Shown piece after piece: positions 1-7,371 of a stretch of DNA of 24,350 bases. Within the stretch, counting starts at the first letter, position 1. Every line of letters begins with the position of its first letter. The stretch spans positions 1-24,350 of the forward strand of contig JAEYAU010000124.1 in assembly GCA_023404705.1 (NCBI GenBank), written 5' to 3'. Both the position numbers and the translations under genes were made by a program. The notes below the pieces were generated by a model, which saw only the letters and a program-made list of their open reading frames with translations, did no database searches and was not told the DNA's origin. This stretch comes from Pseudomonadota bacterium (GTDB lineage Bacteria; Pseudomonadota; Alphaproteobacteria; Rhizobiales; Xanthobacteraceae).

Positions 1-1029
1 ACGCTGACGGCCGAGGCTTTCGCGGCGGGCGTGGCGGCGGCGCGCTTGCGTGAGCTCGAGCGCGACGCCGCCACCAGCCGTGCGATCTACGAGGCCCTGA
101 TGCTGCGCGCGCGCGACGTCGAGGCGGCACCGGCGGCACGCGCTTCCGCGACGCGCATCATCTCGCCCGCCGTAGCGCCTCTGTCTCCGAGCAGCCCGCC
201 TGCCTTCGCGGTGATCGCCGCGAGCCTGCTCCTCGGCCTCGGCCTCGGCAGCGCTCTCGCTCTCCTCGCCGACCGCATGGACGACCGGCTGCGCGACATC
301 GACCGCTTCGTCGCCGTCGCCGGTGTGCCGGTTCTCTCCGTCGTTCCGGACGGCCGCCGCCTCTCGGCTCGCCGCTTCGGCTCGCTCGCGATGAGCCGTG
401 CGCGCGCGCAAGGTTCGGGCCGGGGCCTCGGCGTCGCCTATCCGAGCGCCGAGCGTCTCGATGCGCTCTATCGCCTGGCGAGCGCGCTCGGCATTGCGTC
501 GATGGGCCCTGAGCCGCAAACCATCGTGTTCACCTCCGCGGAGCCGACCGACGAGCGCCCGGCCTGCGTCATCGATCTCGGTCTCGCGGTCGCGGCGGGC
601 GGCCGCAACGTGGTGATCGTCGACGCCGACACGCGGAGGCGCCAGCTCTCACGCCTGATCCGCGCCGGCGACAGCGGCGTGGTGGAATTGCTGGAGGAGC
701 ACGCGAAGATCCAGGACGTCGCACTCACGGATCACTTGACCGGCCTGCAGGTGCTGCCGCTCTCGCGGAGCACGGCCTCGAGGTTCGCGCGCTTCTCGCC
801 CGACCGCATCCGGCTCGCGATCGCGAGCGACGCCGATGAGCCAGTCGACCTGCTGGTCGATGCACCCGATCCGCACGATCAGGTGATCGCGCCGAGCCTG
901 CTCGCCATGGCGGACGCCACCGTCGTGATCGTGCGCAACGGCATCACACGCGCCCGCACCCTGCGCGAAGCCATGTCGGCCTTGCGCCACGCGGGCGTGC
1001 GCGTGACGGGTCTGGTGATCGTGGTTTAG
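1..1029 (+). CDS. Exopolysaccharide polymerisation/transport protein, Wzz-type with degenerate BY-kinase domain (5' partial)
   Basis: The frame is open from base 1, so the N-terminus lies outside; 342 residues are visible. Residues about 15-60 form a helix ending in the Pro-rich stretch (ISPAVAPLSPSSPP) that in Wzz/GumC-type chain-length regulators precedes the second membrane helix, here about 69-92. The rest resembles the cytoplasmic tyrosine-kinase (CpsD/Wzc-like) ATPase domain: VVIVDADTRR matches the Walker A' motif and LLVDAPDP sits where Walker B is expected. Where a Walker A (GEGKST type) should follow FTSAEP, the sequence reads TDERPACV, so the P-loop Gly-Lys-Ser/Thr is absent. No Tyr-rich C-terminal tail is visible. 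By family, such proteins act at the inner membrane in polysaccharide chain-length control. I infer that this one is a non-catalytic variant. The family assignment is fairly secure; loss of activity is inferred. Confidence 0.8.
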   Translation, partial: TLTAEAFAAGVAAARLRELERDAATSRAIYEALMLRARDVEAAPAARASATRIISPAVAPLSPSSPPAFAVIAASLLLGLGLGSALALLADRMDDRLRDIDRFVAVAGVPVLSVVPDGRRLSARRFGSLAMSRARAQGSGRGLGVAYPSAERLDALYRLASALGIASMGPEPQTIVFTSAEPTDERPACVIDLGLAVAAGGRNVVIVDADTRRRQLSRLIRAGDSGVVELLEEHAKIQDVALTDHLTGLQVLPLSRSTASRFARFSPDRIRLAIASDADEPVDLLVDAPDPHDQVIAPSLLAMADATVVIVRNGITRARTLREAMSALRHAGVRVTGLVIVV

Positions 1030-1039
1030 GCCCGCACTT

Positions 1040-1170
1040 GTAGGGTGTGCTCGGCGGCCCGGGAGCTGCGGTGTCTTGTGGCGGTAGATCCGCCGAGCGC
1101 ACGCGTGCGCTCAGCGCGATCCAGCTCACTGCCCAACTAAACCGCCTCGGCGCGCTGAGCACACCCTACC
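1040..1170. repeat. Nested palindromic intergenic repeat between convergent genes
   Basis: Outer arms: gtagggtgtgctcggcg at 1040-1056 pairs with cgctgagcacaccctac at 1153-1169, with one mismatch. Inside lie a perfect 18-bp palindrome at 1095-1112 (gagcgcacg/cgtgcgctc) and a small hairpin ggcgg/ccgcc near 1080-1093. Arms beginning GTAGGGTG are typical of dispersed intergenic palindromes in Bradyrhizobium-like genomes. It lies between a plus-strand stop (1029) and a minus-strand stop (1178), so it could also act as a bidirectional terminator. Confidence 0.7.
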
Positions 1171-1177
1171 AATATTT

Positions 1178-2104
1178 TTAAGCCACCTCCGGCAGCACCG
1201 CTTCCAGCTCGGCCCGGCGCGGTTCGAGTCCGCGCGGCAGCTTGAGCGCCTGCCCGAGGCTCTCGACCGGCTCATCCACCGCAAAGCCCGGGGCGTCGGT
1301 CGCGATCTCGAACAGCACGTGGCCGGGCTCGCGGAAATAGACCGAACGGAAGTAGTTGCGGTCCTTCTGCTCCGTGGTCTGGATGCGGTGGTTCTCGGCG
1401 AGCCGCCGCACCATCTCGGCCTGCGCCGCATCGTCGGTGGCGCGGAACGCGACGTGATGGATCGAGCCGCGCCCTTGCCGTCCGCGCGGGAAGCCCGGCG
1501 CGACGCGGATGTCGACCACGCCGCCCATCACGGCGTCCGTGCGATAGCGCTCGATCGTGCCTTCACGTCCGCTGCCCGTGAAGCCGAACACGTCCGTGAG
1601 GATGGCGGCCGTCGGGCCGGAGTCCTCCAGCAGCAGCGTGACGCCGTGCATGCCGCGAATCGCGTGCTCGTTCGCAACGCCGTTGATCCAGGCGCCCTCG
1701 CCTTCGAGGCCCGGCACGCCCACCAGCGCGAGCCGCATGCCGTCCGGATCGTAGAACGGCAGGAAGCTCTCGCCGAAGCGCTTCTCGATGGTCTCGTGGC
1801 GCACGCCCTTTTCGAGCAGCCGATGCGTCCAGTAGCCGAGCGAGGTCTCGGGCACGCGCAGCAGCACCTCGTGGGTCTCGCCCGGGCCGACACGCCCCTG
1901 GGCGGCGTGCTCCCACGGAAAATGCGTGACGATCGAGCCCGGCAAGCCGGTCTCGTCGCCGTAGTAGAAGTGATAGGTCTTCGGATCGTCGAAGTTGACG
2001 GTCTTCTTCACCAGCCGCAGCCCGAGCGTGCCGGTATAGAAATCGTGATTGCGTTGCGCGGGACCCGCGATGGCGGTGACGTGATGGATGCCGTTGTGCT
2101 GCAT
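1178..2104 (-). CDS. Ring-cleaving dioxygenase of the VOC superfamily (MhqO/LinE-like)
   Basis: 308 residues, the usual length for two-module glyoxalase/bleomycin-resistance-type extradiol dioxygenases. Module 1 (about 5-130) begins GIHHVTAIAG, with His7/His8 in the first metal-ligand position, and contains the family stretch NHDFYTGTLGLRLVKKTVNF. Module 2 (about 150-275) has IHHVAF (His216/His217) and a late Glu in LFEIATD (Glu266), consistent with a His-His-Glu metal site. The family opens (hydro)quinone-type aromatic rings; the substrate here is unknown. The ATG at 2104 has a GGAGG box 6 nt upstream. The gene follows the acid-sugar kinase by 94 bp on the same strand. It may be co-transcribed with that operon but has no obvious chemical link to it. 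Confidence 0.85.
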   Translation of the reverse strand: MQHNGIHHVTAIAGPAQRNHDFYTGTLGLRLVKKTVNFDDPKTYHFYYGDETGLPGSIVTHFPWEHAAQGRVGPGETHEVLLRVPETSLGYWTHRLLEKGVRHETIEKRFGESFLPFYDPDGMRLALVGVPGLEGEGAWINGVANEHAIRGMHGVTLLLEDSGPTAAILTDVFGFTGSGREGTIERYRTDAVMGGVVDIRVAPGFPRGRQGRGSIHHVAFRATDDAAQAEMVRRLAENHRIQTTEQKDRNYFRSVYFREPGHVLFEIATDAPGFAVDEPVESLGQALKLPRGLEPRRAELEAVLPEVA

Positions 2105-2170
2105 GGTTGCCTCCGGTCACCGAGAAGATAAGCAGCCCGGACGCAAGCGGAAGCCGTGAGGGCTTGCAGG

Positions 2171-2191
2171 GGCGCAAAGGAAGAATGCGCC
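2171..2191 (-). terminator. Weak hairpin after the acid-sugar kinase gene
   Basis: ggcgca (2171-2176) and tgcgcc (2186-2191) form a perfect 6-bp stem with a 9-nt loop, 8 nt beyond the kinase stop codon on the minus strand. There is no clear run of T after the stem, so it may only attenuate transcription into the dioxygenase gene. Confidence 0.25.
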
Positions 2192-2198
2192 TTCGGCG

Positions 2199-3494
2199 TC
2201 AGCGTTCCCCGCGCAGCAGATCGAACAAGTCGCGCGGCCCCATCTGGCCGCCCTTGAGCATCACCTCGACACCATCGAGCGCGGCGTCGTCGGCGCGGAT
2301 GCGGCAGAGGGCGACGCCGGGCGAAAGATGACCCACATAGCCGAGGCCCCAAACGTCGAGCGCGCGCAGGGCCCAGCTCGAGGTGTCGCCGCCCGCGACG
2401 CCGAAGCGCCGCAGCGGGGCCACGCGCAGCAGCCGCGCCAGGAAAGCGCCGGTTGCCTGGGCGATCTCCAGACCGGACGCATTGCTGCCGTTCTGGGTGC
2501 AGTCGAGCGGCGTCGTATGCGCGAGCGCATCGTGCCCCGCCATCAGCAGGCTCGCGACACGGCGGACGAGATCGTCGACGTAAGCCGGCTCGCGCACCAG
2601 CCGCTCGGGCTCCACCGCGATGCGCGCGAAGCCCGTCGCCGCCGTGATCTGCTGGCGCGTCACCGGCGAGAGGCTGCCCGCCATCACGAACACCGGCCCT
2701 TGCGCCTTGGCGATGCTGCGCGGCGCAGCGGCCGTCTCCGCCTGCCAGTGTGCGCAGAGCGCCTGGGTGACACCGCTCGGTCCGACCGCGACCACCGGCC
2801 CGGCTTGCGCGCGCTGCCAGATCACGCGGCCGACCACGGCGAGGTCGTCCACGCCAGAGACGTCGAACAGCACCGGCCCGCCCGACTCGACCAGCGCCGC
2901 CGTCACGCGCTGATCGAGCGCGTCGGGCGCGAGCGCGTAGGCCGTGTAGGGAATCGCGCCGATGCCGACGAGACCCTGACGTCCGAGATGCACGCGCAGA
3001 TCGGCCTCGGTCATCGGCGTGACCGGATGGCGCGACATCGTCGGGTGCCGGTCGATGCGGAAGATGGGGCCGCCCTGCTCGGCAGCCGCGAACAGATTGC
3101 CGAACACGCAGTAGCGGCCGAGGTTCGGCTGCCCGCCGACGATCGGCACGAAGCGGCTGCCGGTCGCTTCCACGAGCAGCCGCGTCGCCACCGCGATGTT
3201 ACCGATCTCCGGCGCGCTGTCGAAGGTCGAGCAAGTCTTGTAGTGCACGACCGGCGCGCCAAGCTTCACAAAGCACGCCGCGACCGGCTTCAGCTCTTCG
3301 GCCATCGCGTCCGGCATCATCGAGCGCGCCGCGCCCGCGATGCCGACGCAATCGAGCTCGCCCGCGGCCGCGAGCCGTTCCGGCGTCGGCGGCTGCAAAA
3401 ACAAAAGCGCGCGCAGCCCGCCTTGCGTCGCGGTCGCGAGCGTGTCGGTCGCGCCCGTGAAATCGTCTCCGTAGAAGGCGATGCGCGGCGTCAT
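2199..3494 (-). CDS. Four-carbon acid-sugar kinase family protein (DUF1537; OtnK/OiaK-like)
   Basis: 431 residues from the ATG at 3494, which overlaps the stop of the upstream RuBisCO-like gene as ATGA. The N-terminal substrate domain starts YGDDFTGATDT (residues 8-18), the family's (A)DDLTGA.D motif, and carries KTCSTFDSAPEIGNI, the substrate-binding loop. The C-terminal nucleotide-binding domain has MAGSLSPVTRQQI, the Gly-rich VGPSGVTQAL and GGDTSSWALRAL. Known members phosphorylate 3-oxo-tetronates, threonate or 3-oxo-isoapionate with ATP. Coupling to a RuBisCO-like protein is the context of 3-oxo-isoapionate kinase (OiaK), so that is my preferred reading, but substrate identity cannot be read from sequence alone. 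The frame stays open upstream to 4022 inside the RuBisCO-like gene; that extension is not coding. Confidence 0.88.
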   Translation of the reverse strand: MTPRIAFYGDDFTGATDTLATATQGGLRALLFLQPPTPERLAAAGELDCVGIAGAARSMMPDAMAEELKPVAACFVKLGAPVVHYKTCSTFDSAPEIGNIAVATRLLVEATGSRFVPIVGGQPNLGRYCVFGNLFAAAEQGGPIFRIDRHPTMSRHPVTPMTEADLRVHLGRQGLVGIGAIPYTAYALAPDALDQRVTAALVESGGPVLFDVSGVDDLAVVGRVIWQRAQAGPVVAVGPSGVTQALCAHWQAETAAAPRSIAKAQGPVFVMAGSLSPVTRQQITAATGFARIAVEPERLVREPAYVDDLVRRVASLLMAGHDALAHTTPLDCTQNGSNASGLEIAQATGAFLARLLRVAPLRRFGVAGGDTSSWALRALDVWGLGYVGHLSPGVALCRIRADDAALDGVEVMLKGGQMGPRDLFDLLRGER

Positions 3495-4759
3495 TTCTTC
3501 TCGCGTGCACCGAAGAAGGCGAGCGCATGCTTGAGCTCGGGCGCGCCCTCCGCGTAGCGCTCCAGCGCCTCGCCGCGGCTCACCGCCTCCCAGGCCTGCA
3601 AGAGACTCGTCACGCCGGCCGAGGCCCCATCCGGATGCGCCATGATCCCGCCGCCCGCGAGGAACAGGAAGTCCGGGCTCTGCAGCGCCGCATAAGTCGC
3701 CGGCAGCGTCGCGGCCCATTGGCCCGATGAGAAGGCCGGCATCACCTCGTCGTCGCTGGCGAGCGGCGTGAGGCAGTTGCGCGCCGCGGCCGCGACCTCG
3801 TCGTCCGCGTCGGCGAATTTTCCGCCGAGCCCGTGCACATGCATGTGGTCGATGCCGGCGAGCCGATGCAGCGTCTGATAGGCCGGCGCCGCGAGGCCGA
3901 GCGCCGGATGGCGCGACATCATGCCGAAGCCGTTGCGATGGCCGTGCAGCACCAGGTCGGTCGAGCGGCGCAGCGTCTGTACGGCCGAGAGCCCGCACCA
4001 ATTGAGGCTCACCATGACGCACGTGCCGCCTTCCTGCTCCACCAGCTCGGCGTGGCGGCGCATCGCATCGGTCTCGTCCGTGATGTTGAACGCGACCATC
4101 ACGCGGCGGCCGAGCTTGTCCTCGGCACGGCGCACCGCCGCCATCACGGCGCGCACGCGCGCCTCGATCGGCGCCACCACCGGGTTGGCGCAGACCTCGT
4201 CATCCTTGATGAAGTCGAGCCCGGCCGCGCACAGCTCCGCCGTCAGCGCGCCCGTCGTCTCGGCGCTCAGGCCCACATTCGGTTTGATGATGGTGCCGAT
4301 CAGCGGCCGGTTGAACACGCCGGCGAGCTGCCGCGTGCCGAAGATGCCCTGGCGCGGCGCCTCGAAGCGCCCGCGATAATCCGCTGGCAGCGCGAGCGAC
4401 ATCAGCTTCACGCCGGTCGCCTCGCCGAGATCGTAAAGATTGCCCGCGACCGTCGCGGCGAGCGTCGCCAGGTTCGCGCCGATATTGTCGATCGGGAACG
4501 ACACGGTCGCGAGCGCACGGCGCCATGGGCCGCCGATCCCCTGCCGTGTCAGCCACGCACTGGCGAGGCTCGGCTGCGGCGCCGGCTCCAGCTCCTCGAT
4601 GCGCGTCACCGTCGCGCGGCTGCGCTGGGTGAGCTCCGCGGTCTCGCCCGGCACCTTCACGAAGGTGCCGCTCGACTGCTCGCCCGCGAGAATGTCGGCG
4701 ACCTTCGCGGGATCGAGCGGCGTCTCCAGCAGATAGACGGCAGTGAGGCGATCGGTCAT
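3491..4759 (-). CDS. RuBisCO-like protein (form IV), probable acid-sugar phosphate decarboxylase or hydrolase
   Basis: 422 residues, full length for a RuBisCO large-subunit fold. Catalytic positions are kept: GTIIKP Lys159 (RuBisCO Lys175), DFIKDDE Lys185 with Asp187 and Glu188 (carbamylated Lys201 and the Mg ligands), GHRNG His274/Arg275, HMHVHG near 305-310, loop-6-like GGKFAD Lys314 (Lys334), and phosphate-binding AGGGIMAHP at 368-376. A metal-dependent enolisation chemistry is therefore likely. It is unlikely to be a CO2-fixing RuBisCO: the neighbours are a TRAP importer and an acid-sugar kinase, with no phosphoribulokinase or small subunit. In known D-apionate pathways such proteins are 3-oxo-isoapionate-4-phosphate decarboxylase (OiaX) or transcarboxylase/hydrolase (OiaT). 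I cannot decide between these or a new substrate. The start is the ATG at 4759, 22 bp after the VOC gene. Confidence 0.88.
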   Translation of the reverse strand: MTDRLTAVYLLETPLDPAKVADILAGEQSSGTFVKVPGETAELTQRSRATVTRIEELEPAPQPSLASAWLTRQGIGGPWRRALATVSFPIDNIGANLATLAATVAGNLYDLGEATGVKLMSLALPADYRGRFEAPRQGIFGTRQLAGVFNRPLIGTIIKPNVGLSAETTGALTAELCAAGLDFIKDDEVCANPVVAPIEARVRAVMAAVRRAEDKLGRRVMVAFNITDETDAMRRHAELVEQEGGTCVMVSLNWCGLSAVQTLRRSTDLVLHGHRNGFGMMSRHPALGLAAPAYQTLHRLAGIDHMHVHGLGGKFADADDEVAAAARNCLTPLASDDEVMPAFSSGQWAATLPATYAALQSPDFLFLAGGGIMAHPDGASAGVTSLLQAWEAVSRGEALERYAEGAPELKHALAFFGAREKK

Positions 4760-4781
4760 CGGTTGCCGCTCACGGCGCGTT

Positions 4782-5315
4782 TCACAACTTGCTCAGATCC
4801 GGGAATGGCCGCACCGGCTCCTTGCCGTCCCAGTTGATCGACGACTCGCGGATCAGGTCGAACATCTTGCCCTTGGGACCCGCGACCTCGGAGAGCTCGA
4901 TCACGGTGCCGGGGTGATACTCGGTCTCGAAATAGACGAAGCGGCCGTTGGCGCCGACCTCGCCGCTCATGCCGACCTTGAAGTCCTTCAGCCGCGCCAT
5001 GTCGGCGTCGAAGCTCTGCGTCCAATAGGCGACGTGCTGCAGGCCGGTGCGCTGCTGCGCGACGAAGTCGCGATACATGGTGGGCGCGTCGTTACGCTGC
5101 TGGATCAGCTCCACCTGCAATGGTCCCGAATTGGCGAGCGCCACCGACGTCACCGGCTGTGAGGGCTCGCCCCGATACTTGAAGTTCACGACGGGCACGC
5201 GCTCCGCGTAGTACCACGGGCCGACGCCGAGCACGCGCGCCCAGTAGTCCATCGCGGCCTCGATGTCGGGCACCACGTAGCCGAGTTGGCGGATCTCGCC
5301 GAAAAACCTGCTCAC
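4782..5315 (-). CDS. VOC-superfamily (glyoxalase-fold) protein in the acid-sugar operon
   Basis: 177 residues; GTG start at 5315 preceded by a GAGGAG ribosome site. It has two beta-alpha-beta-beta-beta modules: the first opens IRQLGYVVPDIEAAMDYWARVLG, with Gln10 where His is usual, and includes VELIQQ; the second has GLQHVAYWT and TVIELSEV, supplying His and Glu metal-ligand candidates. Relatives include methylmalonyl-CoA epimerase, lactoylglutathione lyase and small dioxygenases; no specific activity can be assigned. It sits 16 bp after dctM and 22 bp before the RuBisCO-like gene, so it is co-expressed with them. I infer a metal-dependent isomerase or epimerase step on the imported acid, but a dioxygenase role is also possible. 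Confidence 0.8.
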   Translation of the reverse strand: MSRFFGEIRQLGYVVPDIEAAMDYWARVLGVGPWYYAERVPVVNFKYRGEPSQPVTSVALANSGPLQVELIQQRNDAPTMYRDFVAQQRTGLQHVAYWTQSFDADMARLKDFKVGMSGEVGANGRFVYFETEYHPGTVIELSEVAGPKGKMFDLIRESSINWDGKEPVRPFPDLSKL

Positions 5316-5331
5316 AGAAAACTCCTCTGTC

Positions 5332-6612
5332 TCATTTCATGACCAGGCCCGGCAGCCAGGTCGAGAAGGCCGGCACGAAGGTGACGATCAAGAGCGACAC
5401 GATCAGCGAGAAGATGAACGGGATCGCGCCCACCACCACCTTCTCGAGCGGGATGCGGCCGACATTGCTCACCATATAGAGGCTCATGCCGACCGGTGGC
5501 GTGAGCAGGCCGATCATCAGGTTGAGCACCACGACGACGCCGAGGTGATGCGGATCGACGCCGGCGGCGTGCAGGCCCGGCGCGATGATGGGCGTGAGCA
5601 GCAGGATCGCGGGCAGCGGCTCGATGATGGTGCCGGCGATGAGCAGCACCACATTGGCGATCAAGAGCAGCACCCACGGATTGCGCGAAAGCCCGAGCAG
5701 AAACTCGGCCGCGAGCGCCGGAATGCGATCGATGGTGAGCACCCAGGCGAACAGCTCGGAGACGCCGACGATCAAGAGGATGCCCGCGCAGGCGAGCACG
5801 GTCTCGCGCGCGGCCTCGATGAAGTTGCGCCAGTTGAGCTTGCGATAGACGAAGGCGCCGACGAGGATCGCGTAGACGACCGTGACGCCGGCCGCCTCGG
5901 TCGAGCCGAGGAAGCCCGCCATCATGCCCGCGATGAGGATCACGGGCGCCATCAGCGCCGGCACCGCGATGAAGAACTGGCGCATGAAGGACTGGCGCGT
6001 CACCGTCACGGTATCGGTCGGCAGGCCCTGCCGGCGCGCGATCAGCGCCACCTGGACCATCAGCACGGCCGCGATCACCAGCGCCGGGATGATGCCGGCG
6101 AGCATCAGCCGCACGGCCGAGATCTCGGCGGTGGTCGCGTAGATGACGAGTGGGATCGAGGGCGGGAAGATCGGACCGAGCGTGGAGGCCGCCATGCAGA
6201 TGCCGGCCGAGAACTCGTCGCGATAGCCCTGCTGCCGCATCATGCGGATCTGGATGCTGCCGAGCGCGCCGATGTCGGCGAGCGCCGCGCCCGAGATGCC
6301 GGAGAACACCAGATGCGTGAGGATGGTCACGTAGCCGAGGCCACCGCGGATGCGGCCGACCACCATGCGCACGAAGTTGAACAGGTGCTCGGTGATGCCC
6401 GCGGTGTTGAAGATCGCGGCCGCGAAGATGAACATCGGCACGGCCAGCAAGGGCGTCGAGTCGAGCGAGTTGACGGTACGCTGCGCGATCACCGAGAGCG
6501 GCAGATCGTACCAGAAGATTACCGCGCCGGCCGCGAGCCCGAGCGATGCCGCGATCGGCACGCCGATGCACATCAGGAAGATGAAGATGATGGTCGCGAT
6601 CAGGCTCATCAT
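5332..6612 (-). CDS. dctM: TRAP transporter large permease, DctM type
   Basis: 426 residues, very hydrophobic, with roughly a dozen membrane segments, the normal size for the large TRAP subunit. Family landmarks are LLAVPMFIFAAAIFNTAG near the N-terminus, SGISGAALADIGALGSI, the FPPSIPLVIYA loop and LTPPVGMSLYMVSN towards the end. It catalyses ion-driven uptake of an organic acid delivered by the periplasmic DctP protein. The first ATG (6612) overlaps the dctQ stop as ATGA, showing translational coupling; a second in-frame ATG follows at once. The C-terminus ends 16 bp before the VOC gene. Confidence 0.95.
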   Translation of the reverse strand: MMSLIATIIFIFLMCIGVPIAASLGLAAGAVIFWYDLPLSVIAQRTVNSLDSTPLLAVPMFIFAAAIFNTAGITEHLFNFVRMVVGRIRGGLGYVTILTHLVFSGISGAALADIGALGSIQIRMMRQQGYRDEFSAGICMAASTLGPIFPPSIPLVIYATTAEISAVRLMLAGIIPALVIAAVLMVQVALIARRQGLPTDTVTVTRQSFMRQFFIAVPALMAPVILIAGMMAGFLGSTEAAGVTVVYAILVGAFVYRKLNWRNFIEAARETVLACAGILLIVGVSELFAWVLTIDRIPALAAEFLLGLSRNPWVLLLIANVVLLIAGTIIEPLPAILLLTPIIAPGLHAAGVDPHHLGVVVVLNLMIGLLTPPVGMSLYMVSNVGRIPLEKVVVGAIPFIFSLIVSLLIVTFVPAFSTWLPGLVMK

Positions 6613-7148
6613 GACGCGGCATCTCCGCGTGGCGCCGCATCCTCGCTCGGCGTCTCGCCGCGATCCGTGAAGGCCATGACCGCGCGATCGATCGCGACCA
6701 GCAGCATCAGCCCCATGCCGATGAAGGCCGGCATGTAGAAGTAGAGGTTCGGCATCGCCATCGCGGGCGTCGCGAAGCGCGAGGCGCGCTGCATGAAGTA
6801 CCAGCCGCCGAGGAGGAACAGCGCCGCGAAGACGAGCATCAGCAGCTCGTTGACGAGCACGACCCAGCGGCGCAGTGGGGGCCGCATCATCAGGAGGAAC
6901 ATGTCGACCCGCACATGCTCGTTGCGGGCGAGCAGCATCGGCACCGCGAGGAAGATGAGGATGAGCCCCGCATAGCGCGACAGCTCGTCCGCCCAGGCGA
7001 TGCCCGAGACGAAGGCCTCGCGCGCCACGATCTGCAGCATGATGAGCCCGGTCACCAGCATCAACGCGAGGATCGCAATCCACTCGGCGATACGGCAGAG
7101 CCACATCACGGCGGAATGGAAGAGGTTGGAGTGGTGGCCTGGGGTCAT
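6609..7148 (-). CDS. dctQ: TRAP transporter small permease, DctQ type
   Basis: 179 residues from the ATG at 7148. Four membrane helices are visible (about 15-40, 50-68, 90-112, 132-152), with ADELSRYAGLILIFLA and ARNEHVRVDMF, the typical DctQ pattern. The frame is open further upstream to 7214, but that part is encoded by the arm of a palindromic repeat (the peptide MDPGSRFARPG is a repeat translation), so I reject it. No strong Shine-Dalgarno box precedes 7148. The protein forms the membrane complex with DctM, whose start overlaps its stop. The charged C-terminal tail (RGETPSEDAAPRGD) is unremarkable. Confidence 0.88.
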   Translation of the reverse strand: MTPGHHSNLFHSAVMWLCRIAEWIAILALMLVTGLIMLQIVAREAFVSGIAWADELSRYAGLILIFLAVPMLLARNEHVRVDMFLLMMRPPLRRWVVLVNELLMLVFAALFLLGGWYFMQRASRFATPAMAMPNLYFYMPAFIGMGLMLLVAIDRAVMAFTDRGETPSEDAAPRGDAAS

Positions 7149-7176
7149 GAGTTCACGCGGTTCGGCAGTCTTTGAT

Positions 7177-7295
7177 CGTCGTCCCGGCCGAGCGAAGCGA
7201 GAGCCGGGATCCATAACCCTTGTCTCTCCGCATCTCTCTCACCGGGGATATGGATCCCGGCTCGCGCTCGCTGCGCTCGCTTGGCCGGGATGACA
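7177..7295. repeat. Palindromic dispersed repeat between dctP and dctQ
   Basis: The left arm (from 7178, gtcgtcccggccgagcgaag through gccgggatccata to 7214) is complementary to the right arm (tatggatcccgg at 7249 through ttggccgggatgac, ending 7294), with a short loop containing tctccgcatc. The element at 22758-22874 shares the arms and part of the loop. This class of palindrome is widespread between genes in Bradyrhizobium relatives. Confidence 0.9.
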
Positions 7296-7371
7296 AAGGA
7301 GTCCGATGGCTGCGTCGGAGCGCGGGAAAGTCGGGGCGGAGCGATGGTAGACTCGCCCGCCCCGGCGCGGG

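Noticed and set aside
2328..3557. Long plus-strand open frame (409 codons) opposite the acid-sugar kinase gene
   Set aside because: It is the complement of a clear gene in high-GC DNA. The translation is Arg/His/Ala-rich without domains, signal or ribosome site.
3491..4759. Genuine CO2-fixing RuBisCO large subunit
   Set aside because: The length, the non-canonical flanks of the active-site lysines, and a TRAP/acid-sugar-kinase neighbourhood without phosphoribulokinase or small subunit point to a form IV RuBisCO-like protein.
3833..4837. Plus-strand open frame (334 codons) opposite the RuBisCO-like gene
   Set aside because: Antisense shadow with Arg/His-rich composition; the opposite strand has conserved catalytic motifs.
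5545..6738. Plus-strand open frame (397 codons) opposite dctM
   Set aside because: Asp/Arg/His-rich complement of a membrane protein gene, with no recognisable features.
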